Source of the DNA: Pelargonium cotyledonis
Taxonomy: Eukaryota > Streptophyta > Magnoliopsida > Geraniales > Geraniaceae
Assembly (NCBI GenBank): GCA_036897625.1
Contig: JAYMTA010000020.1
Coordinates: forward strand, 1-64,000
Reading direction: 5' to 3'
Length of the DNA stretch: 64,000 nucleotides
A model generated the notes under the pieces. That model saw only the letters and a program-made list of their open reading frames with translations. It did not search any database and had not been told where the DNA came from. Shown piece after piece: positions 20,709 through 33,229 of this stretch (its first letter is position 1; each line of letters opens with the position of its first letter). The position numbers and the translations under genes were made by a program.

Positions 20709-20781
20709 GCTTATATAGCTCAGTTAGTAGAGCAAAGGACTGAAAATCCTTCGGTCAGCGGTTCAAATCCACTTCTAGGCT
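20709..20781 (+). tRNA. trnF-GAA: tRNA-Phe (GAA)
   Basis: A 73-nt cloverleaf: acceptor GCTTATA/TCTAGGC, D-arm GCTC-AGTTAGTA-GAGC, anticodon arm AAGGA-CTGAAAA-TCCTT with anticodon GAA, T-arm AGCGG-TTCAAAT-CCACT, discriminator T. Anticodon and D stems are perfect. One mismatch in the acceptor (T6.C67) and one in the T-stem (C51.A63) remain; the latter would become U-A if C51 were edited. Position 4 is T pairing with A69; in several plants this position is C in the gene and corrected by editing. It is very likely the working trnF. Confidence 0.9.
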
Positions 20782-20821
20782 GATGAGCAGACAAGCAAAA
20801 AAGAGTGTTGCATAGATATCC

Positions 20822-20844
20822 CTTAGGGGTTCAATTCCCCTAAG
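20822..20844 (+). other. T-arm-like stem-loop downstream of trnF
   Basis: CTTAGGGG-TTCAATT-CCCCTAAG is a perfect 8-bp stem with a 7-nt loop of T-loop type, 41 nt after trnF. It looks like a tRNA T-arm whose stem is extended. No D-arm or anticodon arm fits upstream. It may be a tRNA fossil kept as a 3'-end stabilising or processing stem-loop. Confidence 0.55.
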
Positions 20845-20859
20845 AGATAACATAAACGG

Positions 20860-23800
20860 ATTTGTTCCTCTTTATTAAGTAAATTAGATTTAGTACTCCA
20901 TTAGATAGAAGCTTCTTTGCATCCCGGAATACATAAAATATCTCTACTATTCTTCTTACCTAGATGTCTTTTTGTAGATATAGCTAGGATCTTATGGAGT
21001 ATTTAGTAATAGATTTCTAATACTTTAGTAACTTACAAAATTAATATTAGAGAAGAATAAAGTACATAGAATACTCCTAATAAACAGACAAAATTTGGAT
21101 TGATCCTTATTCTAGTTTAAACTAAGCGATACCATATTGCTTAGCCTAGTTTAGGAATCCGCTATTGAATAACGCTTTGTGAGTAAGCTATTTCATGGGC
21201 TCGGTCTACGATAAAACTAAATTACCGTCACGTTCCTCGTCTAAAAGGGTTTTAGCATAAACCAAAAAGTGACTGTAGGCTTTTTTCTTAGAATTGAGGA
21301 CTTCTTTTGGTTTTGGAATACCCAGACAAGGTTCTAAGTCGGCTTTTATACAACTCCAATTAGTTCCAGGTTATTACTTTTTTTTCGAAACCGGATCTAA
21401 AAAGAAGAAGGGCCCCTTGGTAAAGTTGCATAAGTTCAAAGGCTAAATATTCTTTTGTTAGGTTGCACTTTTAGTTTCAAAAAACGAATCCTACTTGTTA
21501 TTACTTATAAACTTCGCTCTATGCTATTATGAATGACTGCGTTTCCCTCCACTCTAGAGCTAAAGGTTTAATTAATTTATGGTAAAAGACCTTCGATAAC
21601 AACAAAGAGCTACGGAAACCTTTAAACTTGTATACCCCCCCTTACATAATCATCAAAACCCTTGATAGCCTATAAATGAGCCTCTTTACTACTTATCTAA
21701 TGGTAATGGACATCCAGGATTACTAGTGCGCTTCATGCAAAACTATAGTATTAAGAAGTAGGAATTTCCGAGTCCTTTTAAGCAAAGCAAAGGATTAGGA
21801 TACAAACAAAACTAAGCTAAGAGAGTAAATGTTATACAGTAACGAGTTCTCCTAAAAAAGATCTCAAAGAGAGACAGGGTTGTCCTCTAGAAACAAAGAG
21901 CCAATTTCTGATATAGAAAGATTCATACATAGCACTTAAACTGTACCTAGATCTAGTATATAGCAAGTACTTCTGTTAAGTAGAGAGAAAAATGAAAATA
22001 AGGGCCCCTTTTATGAAAATCGTGATTTTTGGAAAACTTTTCTGGGATACAACCAATAATTAAAACAAATATCGATTTGATATGACTGTTAAGCTGCGCT
22101 TGAAAAACCTTAAAGGATTGCTTTTTTGCACTAGACTTCATTAGAGAGGCACAAGCCCTGGATAGTAATTATTATGAAGATATAGGCAGGGAGCAAGCTA
22201 CATCTGTATTTTAAACTTTTTTTGTTTATAGAATTTTGTATTTCCTTATATCCGAGGTTAGGCAGTAACAGCGGGAGGAAAAAGGTAACCCTTAGTATCG
22301 GACAAGGGCCTTCTATAACTAGGGATTTATGCAAAAAAATTAGAGGAGCTTTTCAAGGAACCTTAGAGGGATTTAGAGCTCATATTTAGGTTGGTCTGGT
22401 ACTTTTCCAATACCCATAATATTAAGTAAAGTTTTAAAGAAAGAGAAGGCTAATACATTACAATAATGAAGAATTCCTACCCAGCGTAGTCTAATCTACG
22501 TCCCCAACCCCCCGCTTCTAAAGGAGCTTACCCTGAAATTTTCTCAGAGAAAAGAGGAGAAAAACCTTGAAAAGAGAGCCTATAGAATGGCTTTATAACC
22601 TATTACCTTTAAGACACAAAGGCCTAAGTTCGTTTAACTAGTAACCTGATCTAATATTATGCTAATTAAAGCTTGGTAGACTCAAATAACTAAAATGGAC
22701 ACGGTGTGCACCCTTGTGCTACTCCTTTCCGGAAAACCTAGGAGTCCGTTTTATATTGTTTTGTTGTACGAACCCCTCTTAACTCTTGTATTATTAATAT
22801 TATTAAGAAAAAGCCTCTAAGCTTTAATACCAAGACTAAGCGCGCGAGATAATCAGCTCTGGAAAGACTATTTTTGTGAAAAGGGACAGGAGACTTCCAA
22901 AAGGGAATTAGGTACATAAAATCAGCCAGTAGTTGCTTAATAACTCTGAAATCTAAATACTTCTAGAACTTTCTAGAACAAAGGAAAGCAAGATTAATAA
23001 CTATAGAATTGGGAGAGAGGCTTCTAAGTTATGGTCAGGGTATTAAAGGGTTTGTATCCTCTTTAGTGGTTAGGAATAGGGGGTCCTTGTCTAAGCTTTG
23101 TATTTTGCTTTCGATCCAAAAGAGTCTTTTATTTAAACTAAGTATAGAAATTTATTTCATGTTAACTTTTTGCTCGGTCATATATTGACTTTCCAGATTA
23201 TAGATTATAATAATAGAAATAAAAACAATTGGAGTTTTACCAGATATTTAAGAGATTCTTTTGTTACACTTGGTTATTATATACTGAATGAATATTAATT
23301 TCTATAGTTTTTACTAGAGATTATTAAGAGGTTCAAGGAGTTAAAGGAAGAGTCCCAGTTTTTGCGACAAAATTCTAGGCTAAGCCAGATAGGAATTAGG
23401 TGCACTTATAAGAATTGGGGTCTGTGAAGAATAGCTTTTCCAAGGGATAATATCCGGTTTTTAGAACTTGAGGCTTGTTTTGTCTATAAAAATTCTTGTC
23501 AAATAGCTTTTCTTAAGAACCTCTTCGCTACACTAGAGTATCTTCTATTAGTATAAGAAATCCTGTTTTATAAAAAGGGGATTTTCTCTCAATCTGTTTA
23601 ATAGCGTATTTAATACGGAGTTGGGTATTGGTTGCATATTCGGTATAAATTAGGGGTACCTTGTATTTTTAGTTTGTTTATAGGTTCTTGGTTAATATAC
23701 CAAAGAGTTTCTCTCACGGGCTTGTTATTCCTAAACTCGTATAAAGGAAAATTTAAAAGACAAGGTACGGCTTCGAGTAAGTGAGCTGCTTCTGGGATGA

Positions 23801-26800
23801 GACTCAAAATTCTTAGTTATAGGGCACTTTAGAAAGAATTTATTACAAATATTTAGTAAAATAAAGGAGAAGGAGCTCCTTCTAAAGCTGAGGTTACTTC
23901 ACGGACAGGATGCTCTAGACTTTGCCTTCCCCATTTCTTATAGAGCACTTGTAGGTATATATAAGGGATTTGATTTTTCGAGTAACCCAGTCTTCATAGC
24001 TGTGCTTTTTAGCTAGATTGCTATAAGAAAAAACTTGAGAGAAGGGATCGGTATGATTCAGAAATTGACTCGAAATAAAATGTTAGCTTCAAGGTAATGC
24101 TTTAGATATTGTATTTAAGGAGTTTCCTTTCTCTGGTAGTGTCTAAAATTATTAAGGGATTCCGCTCTATAAAGGTAGAATCGGTGTTAAGTGCTAATAA
24201 GTTTTATCTTGTGTCTTGAGTAGTTGACATAAAAGGGAACTGTTAGAATAAGCTCAGTAAGAATAGGGACAGATATACCTATTCCCCTTCAAAAACTGTA
24301 TCTCATTGGATCGGTGCTAATTAAGTTAGAACTCGCGATTCAGTTGTATAAATTTGTTTAGGATCCATGCAAGTTTTATACCAAGTATAATTTATTTACT
24401 AGACCTGCTCTTTATTCATCATACCTTGTTTCCGTATCTATATACCTTTCTTAAGAGCTATTATACCCGCTTTCTTAATAACTGTACCTGTCCTACGAGT
24501 CTTTGTCTTGTAACTAGTCTTTATTGCAATCTTGGCTTGTATAGAACCTAGTGAGGTCGCTCTCTCTATCCGAAAAGGAAAACTCAATAGAAGTGCCTTA
24601 CCAAACACTCTATAGATTACACTAAAACTAAAGGAAAGGGATAAAATAGATTTTCTCACAAGAGTTTCTCCGGAGTTTTAATTTAAAAGGGGAGACGATC
24701 AACTAAAAAGGGATTTCTATAACTATAGACTAGAGAGACTAGAGCGTGTTCCCTCGTGTAACAAAGATAAATTGGATCCAACTTGAGTAGTTTTTTAGTT
24801 CTACTGCAAATAACCAGAGAGTCGTAAAAATATAGAAACACTTCACGTAGCGCTAGCTTAGAAACACCCAGAGGTTTACGGCTGGTTACCTCTTAGAATT
24901 TAGAATAAGATGATCTTATAAGTTTTAGTTAGAAAAGAAGTCTTACTAGTTCTTAAAGTATTAAAATTATAGGACTTCCTTAGCTTATGATCTTCTTACT
25001 TGACAAGTTTTGTCCCGAAACCAATGAGTGCCTATAATCGTTTGTCTATCTTTTCTATTATAACAAATGAAGAATACTGCTACTATTCTTAGAGTTATTG
25101 ATTCCCCTTTTCAAGTATTTTCTATTGGAAACCCCTAGGATCCGGGAAGTACGAGAAACCTTTCCTCTTCCTTATTTTACTTTCTTTTTCTCTGCACTAA
25201 ATCCATAGGAAAATGTATATATAAGAGTTACATTGCATTAAACTGAGAAAACCCTTCAGGTAAGAACTTTACTACAAACTGTATAAGAACTCCTTGTCCT
25301 TTAAAAGAATACGCTCAGATTCAAAATAATATGGGTCTCAAGGCCTCGATTGCTAGAATATACTAGTAGGTATTCGCCTATAAGGCTCCTAATTAACTTT
25401 GTTTAGTACTTCTCTTCTTCTATTTGTATTCCTAGATATCCGTGAAAAAGACTGGATTGGGATTCTCCTTATTGAGAGGTTCTTTTATATGAGTAACTAA
25501 GAAAAGTACTCTAGGAACCTTGTGGAATGCGCAGAAGATAACTTCTACCGTATGTGCCAAAAACTAGGGAATAAAAATACAAAATGAAGTCATTTAACTT
25601 GGGCCCTTGCTGGGTGTTTATAGCGAAACCATACTAAAGCTAGGTTTCTTTGTATGAAATTTAGGAGTTCCCGTTTAGAAAAGTGAATTAGTGATAATAA
25701 AAGTAAACAATCCTACCCGGGCTGTTGCTATTTTACAAGATGTCTTTTTATTTTTAATTATGTGCACAGAGTAAGGAAAGCCCTATACAAGGAAAGCTTT
25801 AGGTTACAGGGAAAAGTACACCCAACCCACTAGGGTCTTTCTCTTGAAAAAGAATTTCAAGCGTATATTAAGGAGGCTCTTTCAGACGCATTAAATTTTC
25901 GTAAGAGTCGAAGAAAAAAAAAGGGGGGATGCATGAGCCGGAACTAAATAAAACAGATCTTTTAACAAGCACTTTATATACAGAGTTAATCCTAACGTTT
26001 TCTAGTAATTAAACTTCTAAAAAGCTGCACAAAAGTTTTGCTATAAACTTATCCTACGTACAGTTCTTATAATTCAATTTTTATTACTCTGTTATATGCT
26101 CTTTGTTCTTACTGAGCATAGTGGAGGAATAGCAAAGAATTCTTTCTGAATTCATACTGACTTCTCTAATCGATTTCGAGTTTATAATAACTACTTTTGG
26201 ATAGTTAAGGCTTTTTTATCCATAGAAAAAATGGAGTTCTTAGAGATTCTACTGACCTTTTACTTTTATATATCTTCAATTTGGAGTATCCTAAATATTT
26301 GTATTAGTACTAAAAGGGTACCACTTAGGAACGGGAGATTCCTCGCGCGGTGTAAGAAACTTTCAACTGCTACCTTTTTGTAGATCTTAACTTTGTATTT
26401 TCGATTATGACTGTGAAATGCCTAATTTGAGTGCACAATTCAAATTCACTAAAGCATCCTTTCTTGATTGTTCTATAATCTTTATACAAAGTTACATAGT
26501 AAACCACTCCTTTATGAATGGCGGCCAGATATAATACTACCTTATGGCTCCCGATTGGGTATCTTTTTGGCAAATGTAAAGATACAGGATCCTTTAAAGA
26601 AAGCCTTTTATAACTAGGACTCTCAAAATCAAAACAGAGTGCAAGAATTTACGACATCTCTTATTAAGAATAACTTTTTTGCTAAAAAAATTCACAATCC
26701 CTACCTAATCAGGAAAATATAAGCTCTGGTGTAGCTTTTTCAAAAAAGGGTTAATAATAAGATTTTCCCTTCTTAGGCTTGTTATATCTTGCTTATGTGA

Positions 26801-27470
26801 AGCTGTTCAGGATTTAGAGAAAGTACTCATAGCACACAATATAACAAAAAAACCACGAGAAGTAAATGCTTTCCTTATTCTTGTAAGAGCCTGACCCGCT
26901 TAGTAAGATTATACATAAATAACCTAACAAAACTCCTTAACTTTGGACATAGTAACATAGTATAAAGGAAGAAATCTGAATCCAGACACATCTCTAAATA
27001 CTTGTTAATACTCGTTCCAAGACAAGGAGAACAGCAACCTCACTTGATAAGAAGGGGTACTTGCTTTGAGGAATATATACATACAGTGGTACCTTGAACA
27101 GTAAGAACCCCCCTTTAAGGAAATAGAGCTAACACAGAGGGAAGTGGAATGTGGAGTAGAAAGTCTTAATCCTGTAATAAGTCTCTAAAATAAGTTATTG
27201 TTTAAACCAGTAAACAAAATTATTCTATTGACTATTTAGTATAACTATATATTTAGAGACCCTGATTGACTTATATCTATTATATAGGGATGAAATCCCG
27301 GACTTTGTTATATCATTATAGAGAACCTCTGAAGTAGGGTCTAGCGGTTATTTGCTTCCTTTAACAATAGAGAAAATGTACTCTTTTGTTTATGCTTCTT
27401 CAAGTTTAGTCTCTCTACTAAGGATATCGCGACTAAAAAAGATATTCTTATCCAATTGACTCTAATTTGA
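20860..27470. other. Long AT-rich spacer
   Basis: I see no gene here. Open frames are at most about 75 codons and without family features. A weak tRNA-like hairpin occurs near 22484-22502 (CGTAG/CTACG). Purine runs meeting pyrimidine runs (for example GGGGTCCTTG near 23081) recur, as in the rest of the central spacer. Confidence 0.5.
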
Positions 27471-27474
27471 AACA

Positions 27475-27532
27475 AGGGGGCTTGAACTCTGGAATTCTAG
27501 TTCTTTTCAGGTTTGATTTACCAAGCGTTCTA
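27475..27532 (-). pseudogene. Decayed tRNA remnant
   Basis: The minus strand gives AACGCTTGGTAAATC (D-arm), CCTGAAAAG (similar to the tRNA-Phe anticodon loop) and GAGTTCAAGCCCCC (T-arm). The arms do not pair well and the acceptor stem is missing. Confidence 0.4.
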
Positions 27533-27539
27533 ACATACG

Positions 27540-30155
27540 AACTCTAGAAGGTCCTTGATCAGTAGATACTTTCATTGTGCTTTAAGAGATAAATTACACA
27601 AAATTCGCAGAGAAAGTTAGAGGTTGCTTCATATAAGCTATTTTATTGTCAGATAAGTGATTGCTCGACAGTTACAATTTCGAATTAATACAGTCCTTCA
27701 TATAGTATAGACCCTACCTAAGTGTCCTTTCATTCCCAATACTCCTGTGCCGGAGCCTTAGCCTGATAGGTCCCGATCAATTTTGTAAAACAAAAAGAGG
27801 TAAACAGATTTTCTAAAAAACTAAGAGCAAGTCAGACCCTAAGCTAAGTCTTGGATGTACCCCAATCAAGTATACAAAATTACGGTTTCTCTTTAGGATT
27901 AACCCGATACAAGGGTCTCCTAACTACATTTTATAAATATGATGTATACACAAACTTGTCTTAACTTGGGAAATATCATACTAAAGTATATCTTCCTAAT
28001 TAGCTCTAGAAACAAGCAAACTTTTAGAGGTTTTCAAGCACTCACACAGCCTTTCATTATAAAGGGGTATAAACTAAAACGCTTAAAATCAGTAAATAAC
28101 AATTCGCCGGGAACTTGCGAAAAGGGCTTTTCAGATACTTGACCCAGGTGTTTTGTACTATCCTTCTGAAGAGCCCAGGCCCCTCTTTAGTACTTTTTAA
28201 AAGTTTTTGGATAAGAAAGCTCCTTCGAAAGAGTAAAAACAAACCCTGGTCAAGGTACTCCAGCATAGAGTATTTTGGGAATTTTCGCGATGACATGTCA
28301 AAGTTAAAAAGAAAGAGTTCTCTAGAATATAACTTACATAAATAATATACTGAGAAACAGCTTTATACCCTCCTCTGAGGCGCTCCTTACCTTAAGTGTG
28401 GTATAGTAAGCAATTAGAAGCCCCCTTCCTTTGATTACTTACGTGTATCTCTATTATAGAGCCTAGAACCTTTAGCTCGATGCTCTCAAGCAAGAGTTGT
28501 TATAAGATTTAGGTGAATCAAGGAAATGCAAAAAGGAACTTGATGGCAAAGAAAACTTTCTTCTTTATTACTATTACTATGTAAATAATCTAAGTGTTAT
28601 TCTTATTAATGTGATTAGCCGCACCTCTTTACATTGTGTGAATTTCATTTTGTTAGTTTCTTTTTTTAATCTGCAGATTCTGGATGGATGAAAAGAGTTA
28701 CCTCTAAAGTTAAAGCCTACGTAAACGCGAGATTCAGAAATCTTGTCATGCGGGGATACTGGGAGATCCTCTTTATAAAAAAAGGAGCCTTTCCCCTCCC
28801 CCTTTTTTGCTATATGTGTTAATGAGAGAATCTTGCTTTTATCCTTATTTTTATTTGGTTTGATCGAACACACAATAGAGTGCTTGTTCTATTTAAGACC
28901 CTTATTAATTGTGTAGCTTGGTAGCTACGAAGCTCAAACAGCAGAAATAATTAAAAAAAAAATTAGTTCAGGTTACCTCGGAGCTAGGTAGACTTTTTAT
29001 ATAAAACGGGATTTGAACTTTGGTTTATAACTCTTGTATATGAATCCTTAATTATTCAGTATTTGACTCGAAGTAATACTCGGGATTGTTATAAGAGAAG
29101 AGTGCGCACTAAAAAGACCCAGGGATAAAACTTTATAGACAGCCCTTTCGACTATAATTTAATGAAATTCATAGTATTCTTAAATTTATTATAGGAGTTA
29201 CTTGTATTCTAAATTTAAGAAATAACTATTCTTTATGAGATTGTTTAATATCCCTCGCCGCTGTTCCAGATATACTGTGAAAAAGTAAATAAAATAAGTT
29301 TGGTTAGCTACTTTAGATATTTCTTATCATCTTACAAAGCAAAAAAGTTTACTTTCTTATAGTAAAGTACTTTACTAATAATAATTACGATCATGTATTG
29401 CTTCCGAAAATATTAATGAGAATATCTTTTGAATGAGGCGGACATCTAGAAAAATATAGATTACAAGAATACGAATACTTATAGAAACAAATAACCAGAT
29501 ACTAATTATAGAGACGGGGAGTTTTGTTTTATACACATTAAACATAATTAAGGAGTACTCCTTAATTTCTAACATAAAATTTGTTATATTCAGAGTCTTT
29601 ACTTGGTATTAAGGCCTTCTTTATTCCCTTTATTTTAATCAGAAATTCTTCTTTCTATATTATTTGTAAAGAACTTGCTTTAATAATTATTTGGATATTC
29701 CAATTCATTCTTTAGATTCCTAGCAAAAAGTCTAGTCGAGATCCCCTCTTACTATTAAAAAATCGAATTTACTTTTTAATTTATACTCAGAATTCTTTTA
29801 TATAGAAAAAGTCCTTCTTACTTACAGAATCTAGCCTTACTAATACCACATAAAGCTCCAATTAGACCAAGTACGATTTAGCATTACCTTTGAAAGAGCT
29901 CAAGGTGTTCTTTACAAGCTTTCTTCGTTAAGAGATTTCCGAACCTTTTATAAAGTCAATCAATGCTCCTGATATGTATTTCCTCAAAAAAAGGGTCTCG
30001 CTAAGTTAATTAGGAGTAGTCAATTTTATAACTCGTCAAGAAGGAGCATCTCTAAATAGGTGCGGGTTTCATTACAATTTCCACATAAACAGGATATTAT
30101 ATCAAGAAAAGTCAAACTAAAGTTAAATTTAATTAAAAGTTTCGGTGCGCTTGCA
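27540..30155. other. AT-rich spacer
   Basis: I see no recognisable gene. Short overlapping frames on both strands at 27939-28345 and a frame at 28577-28873 have no motifs. A T-arm-like piece on the minus strand at 28984-29000 (TTCAAATCCCG) is the only structured remnant I see. Confidence 0.45.
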
Positions 30156-30160
30156 ATTCT

Positions 30161-30235
30161 AAGCCATCAGGATTTGAAACTCCTGTGAGGCGCTCCGTTA
30201 GAGATGAGTCGTTTACTTACAGAGCTACAAGGCTT
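30161..30235 (-). pseudogene. tRNA-like remnant with closed acceptor end
   Basis: The minus strand starts AAGCCTTGTAGCTC and ends TTTCAAATCCTGATGGCTT; AAGCC/GGCTT pair over five bases and the T-loop region is clear. The D-stem 3' side and anticodon arm are decayed (only CTC/GAG can pair around an oversized loop). Identity cannot be assigned. Confidence 0.5.
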
Positions 30236-30549
30236 CTTAATGATCTTGGGTTTATGATTATATGACTAATAGAGTCCAACTTCCTTACGTATCTAACTTC
30301 CTATGTAATTAGCTCTCCTAGGGCAAATCTTTAGTATTTTCTATAGGTGAGTTACCTTTTTTAAATCCTGAATAACCCAGATTCTCGAACTCCATTTTCT
30401 ACTTGCCTTTTTAGTTCCTTTTCCTAAACCCTAACATGAGCTAGAACCCGAGCGGAACCGGTAAATTTTTAAGGAATAAGAGTAGCTAAACACTTACCAA
30501 TAATAGAGACGAGATGCTAAAAAAAATGAAGCAAAGGGCTCCTTCTAAA

Positions 30550-30622
30550 GGTCAAGCCCTCTCGAACCCACGCCTATCAGGTGAATCTTCCAATGCTCTA
30601 CCACACTTCACTTAGCGATACC
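30550..30622 (-). pseudogene. tRNA-like remnant
   Basis: The minus strand holds GTGTGGTAGAGCATTGG (D-arm) and GGCGTGGGTTCGAGAGG (T-arm) around AAGATTCACCTGA, which could be an anticodon arm (TTGGA/CCTGA, weakly paired). The ends do not close. Identity is unclear. Confidence 0.45.
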
Positions 30623-30629
30623 AAGAGGT

Positions 30630-33060
30630 TTTACTATACCTTAACAATCGAGAAATTAACCCTTCTTTTAGTAAGAGAGAAAAAGTAGTCAATTTTTTTT
30701 TTTGTAAAAATAAAGGCTTACCTAAGCTTACCTTTTTCTAAGTAATTTACTGTGTATTTCAGATTTACTTTATATGCTTGATTCGGATATATAGATAACC
30801 CCCGGACTAACCTGTGCTTTTGACGCATCTTACTGGCTGAGGATTACTTGTAAGTATTATAAGAAAGTCCAAGTTTATAGGAAGCTCTTGCTCCTTCATA
30901 GGATTTCTTCCAAACGTATTTTGTGTTTCAATCATAAAAGGAATCCAAATAGTTAAAGTAACTCTCCCTGTAACGAGGTTCCTCGTAATTAATTTAATGA
31001 AATGGGTACATTCCATACCATTTTTATTCACGAGTTCCTTTTCTGAACTCTTCGTAGTTCTTAAGACTTGAAAATAGGAAGTTAATTTTAGCGTAAACAG
31101 TGCACATTAGTATAGCTAGTAAACTTTTATTATCTATAGAAGGGTTTCGAGCGTATCACAGCCTCAGAATTACAAGTCAAGTGTATAGAAAGCAGTTCCC
31201 GTCTTATATTGGGATGTTAGAATAAGGAAATAACAGAAATATAGACAAAACACAAGATAGTTAATCTCCTGTTTTGTTTTCTAATACCCCCGGAATTTCG
31301 TCCTCGAGCTGGATTCCTCCAAAGGAAGCTCCTGAAAAAAAGATAGCTTTTTATTCATTTACCATCTATTCAATCTTCTTTTAATATCGATTCCTTGAGA
31401 AAATTACTTCTTATCTTTCTGCCTTTTTGGAACTGTATTAGTAGAATTTTTAAAATCTTTAAAGGATTGGTAATTTGCTTATTTTAGAATTAGGATTTGT
31501 ATTACCGGTATACCTACAACAAAAAGTTTTAATACCCTTGGTTTTACTAAGTCAAGAAAGTACTCCGCCTTTGTCACCCTTCCTCTTAAGAATGAGAGAT
31601 AGTACCCATTAAAAAGAAATAGACTCTTTTGTGCATCTATCTCGAGTCAATATTACTTTATCAAAGAATTTTACTAGACCTATATAAGATCACCAGGAAG
31701 CTAGAACCGCTGCAATAGTAGTAACATATGGATATAATTTCGACTTTTGAACTGATACTCTCCTGTTTATTAGCAAACCCGTTGAATAATTCTCCTTCAG
31801 TAAGCTCATTAATACCCTATTCGTGCTTTATATACTTTAATATAGTTATAAGTACTTAGTATACTAGAAAAATAACTAAAGGCGGAGCCCTCTGGTATAA
31901 ATTGGATAATAGGTGCACTTATTTTTAATGTAAGCACAGAAACTTATATCTTTTCGTCTGATAAGGATTTGTGTTATTCGAAACTAAGAAGTTACCAGAT
32001 TTGTTTATTGAAAGAGTGCCATAGGATAGAAGAACCCGCGAGATTTACCTTGACATAAGATAGTTAAGTAATTCATCTTATCTAGATCCCTGGTATTCCC
32101 AAATGCTTCACTCTTTTTTGTTAAAACCTAACGGAAGCTTTAGATTCTGAATTAAAACAGTTTACAGAATTGTATGTCAAGTTTTCCTAGAATAAATAAA
32201 AACACAAGTATTGACCTTTTCGATTTAAATTGTCTGCTTTTACTTGTGCAGAAAGACTTTATCAAAGAGACCTCTGGTATTAGAACTTTTATCAGCCGCT
32301 AACTAGTCCGGTTTCCAAAGTTATACTAATCCGTAACAAATCTCATTAAAGTTAAGTTTCAAAAATCTAGCTTTTTTGTCTAAATGAAATAAGAACCCTA
32401 CTCGAGGAGTTTCTTTGAGCCAGTAAAGGAGCCCCTTTACAAAGACAGGTACTTACCTTTTTATAGAAAATAAGGATCCTAGACTCTTAACCCCACTTTC
32501 TGAGAGAGGCCCAGTAATAGTCTAAGAAAAAGTATCTTAATACTGACATTTCTATACATATGTAGAATTCCTTACTTTGACCACTAAATTTAGGGGCTTA
32601 TGGCTATAAATACCCGCTTTTTAAGATACAAGGTTGAACTTTTGAGAATAACAAGAAAAGTACAATATTATCAGCAAAAGCAGGAATTAAACCCACTAGT
32701 TGGACTGATCCAAGACATTGAAAAGTACAAACAGAAGCTTACCAAAAGTAACTCATAGCTAAAAGATAGATACTCCTGATATGGAAAATAGGGGAACCAC
32801 TCTTCGGATAAAAGTTGTCTTTTGTAAAAGATTTTGATTGATATACTTCTTTTTAGTAGGCATTTCGTTATCGGGAGTGGGGTCTCTTGGGTTTTATATT
32901 GTAAGTACTTTCTCTGAATAAGAAAAAAGGACTCTGCCTAGAAATTTCATTTTTTAAGATAAAGCTTTATTTAGTCCGTGCCAAAACCTAGTATATAATA
33001 TTCAAATTCGTGTGATATTCTCGCGTGAATTTACTCCTGGCAGTCCTTTCTCAACCAAGA
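30630..33060. other. AT-rich spacer
   Basis: I see no gene. A decayed tRNA-like piece may lie near 31145-31185 on the minus strand (GACTTGTAATTCTGAGG, then CGCTCGAAACCC), but it is too weak to call. A short homopolymer T run occurs near 30690-30703. Confidence 0.4.
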
Positions 33061-33065
33061 TGAAT

Positions 33066-33153
33066 GGCTGTTGGGTCAGTGGTTCAAATCAACTTCTGAG
33101 CAGAGAAGAAAACATTCCCGAGGTGTAGCGCATCTGTCTGGTATAGAATTGCC
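33066..33153 (+). pseudogene. Fossil trnF-trnP pair
   Basis: At 33066-33102, TTGGGTCAGTGGTTCAAATC and ACTTCTGAGCA match the 3' half of plant mitochondrial trnF. Sixteen nt later, at 33119-33153, CGAGGTGTAGCGCATCTGT and CTGG are the 5' part of native trnP-UGG with part of the D-arm removed and the anticodon region lost. The order trnF then trnP is the ancient plant arrangement, so this is a decayed copy of that cluster and not two independent fragments. No intact trnP is visible in the window. Confidence 0.7.
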
Positions 33154-33159
33154 TTTTCA

Positions 33160-33225
33160 GGGGATTCTCAGGATTTGAACCCTTAATAATCTCTGGATTC
33201 ACGTTTTAGTTTTACCGAACGATCC
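33160..33225 (-). pseudogene. Decayed tRNA remnant next to the trnF-trnP fossil
   Basis: The minus strand reads GATCGTTCGGTAAAAC (D-arm-like), then AAGGGTTCAAATCCTGAG and AATCCC (T-arm and end). Only the T-arm is convincing. It faces the trnP fossil tail to tail, within 10 nt. Confidence 0.45.
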
Positions 33226-33229
33226 TATT

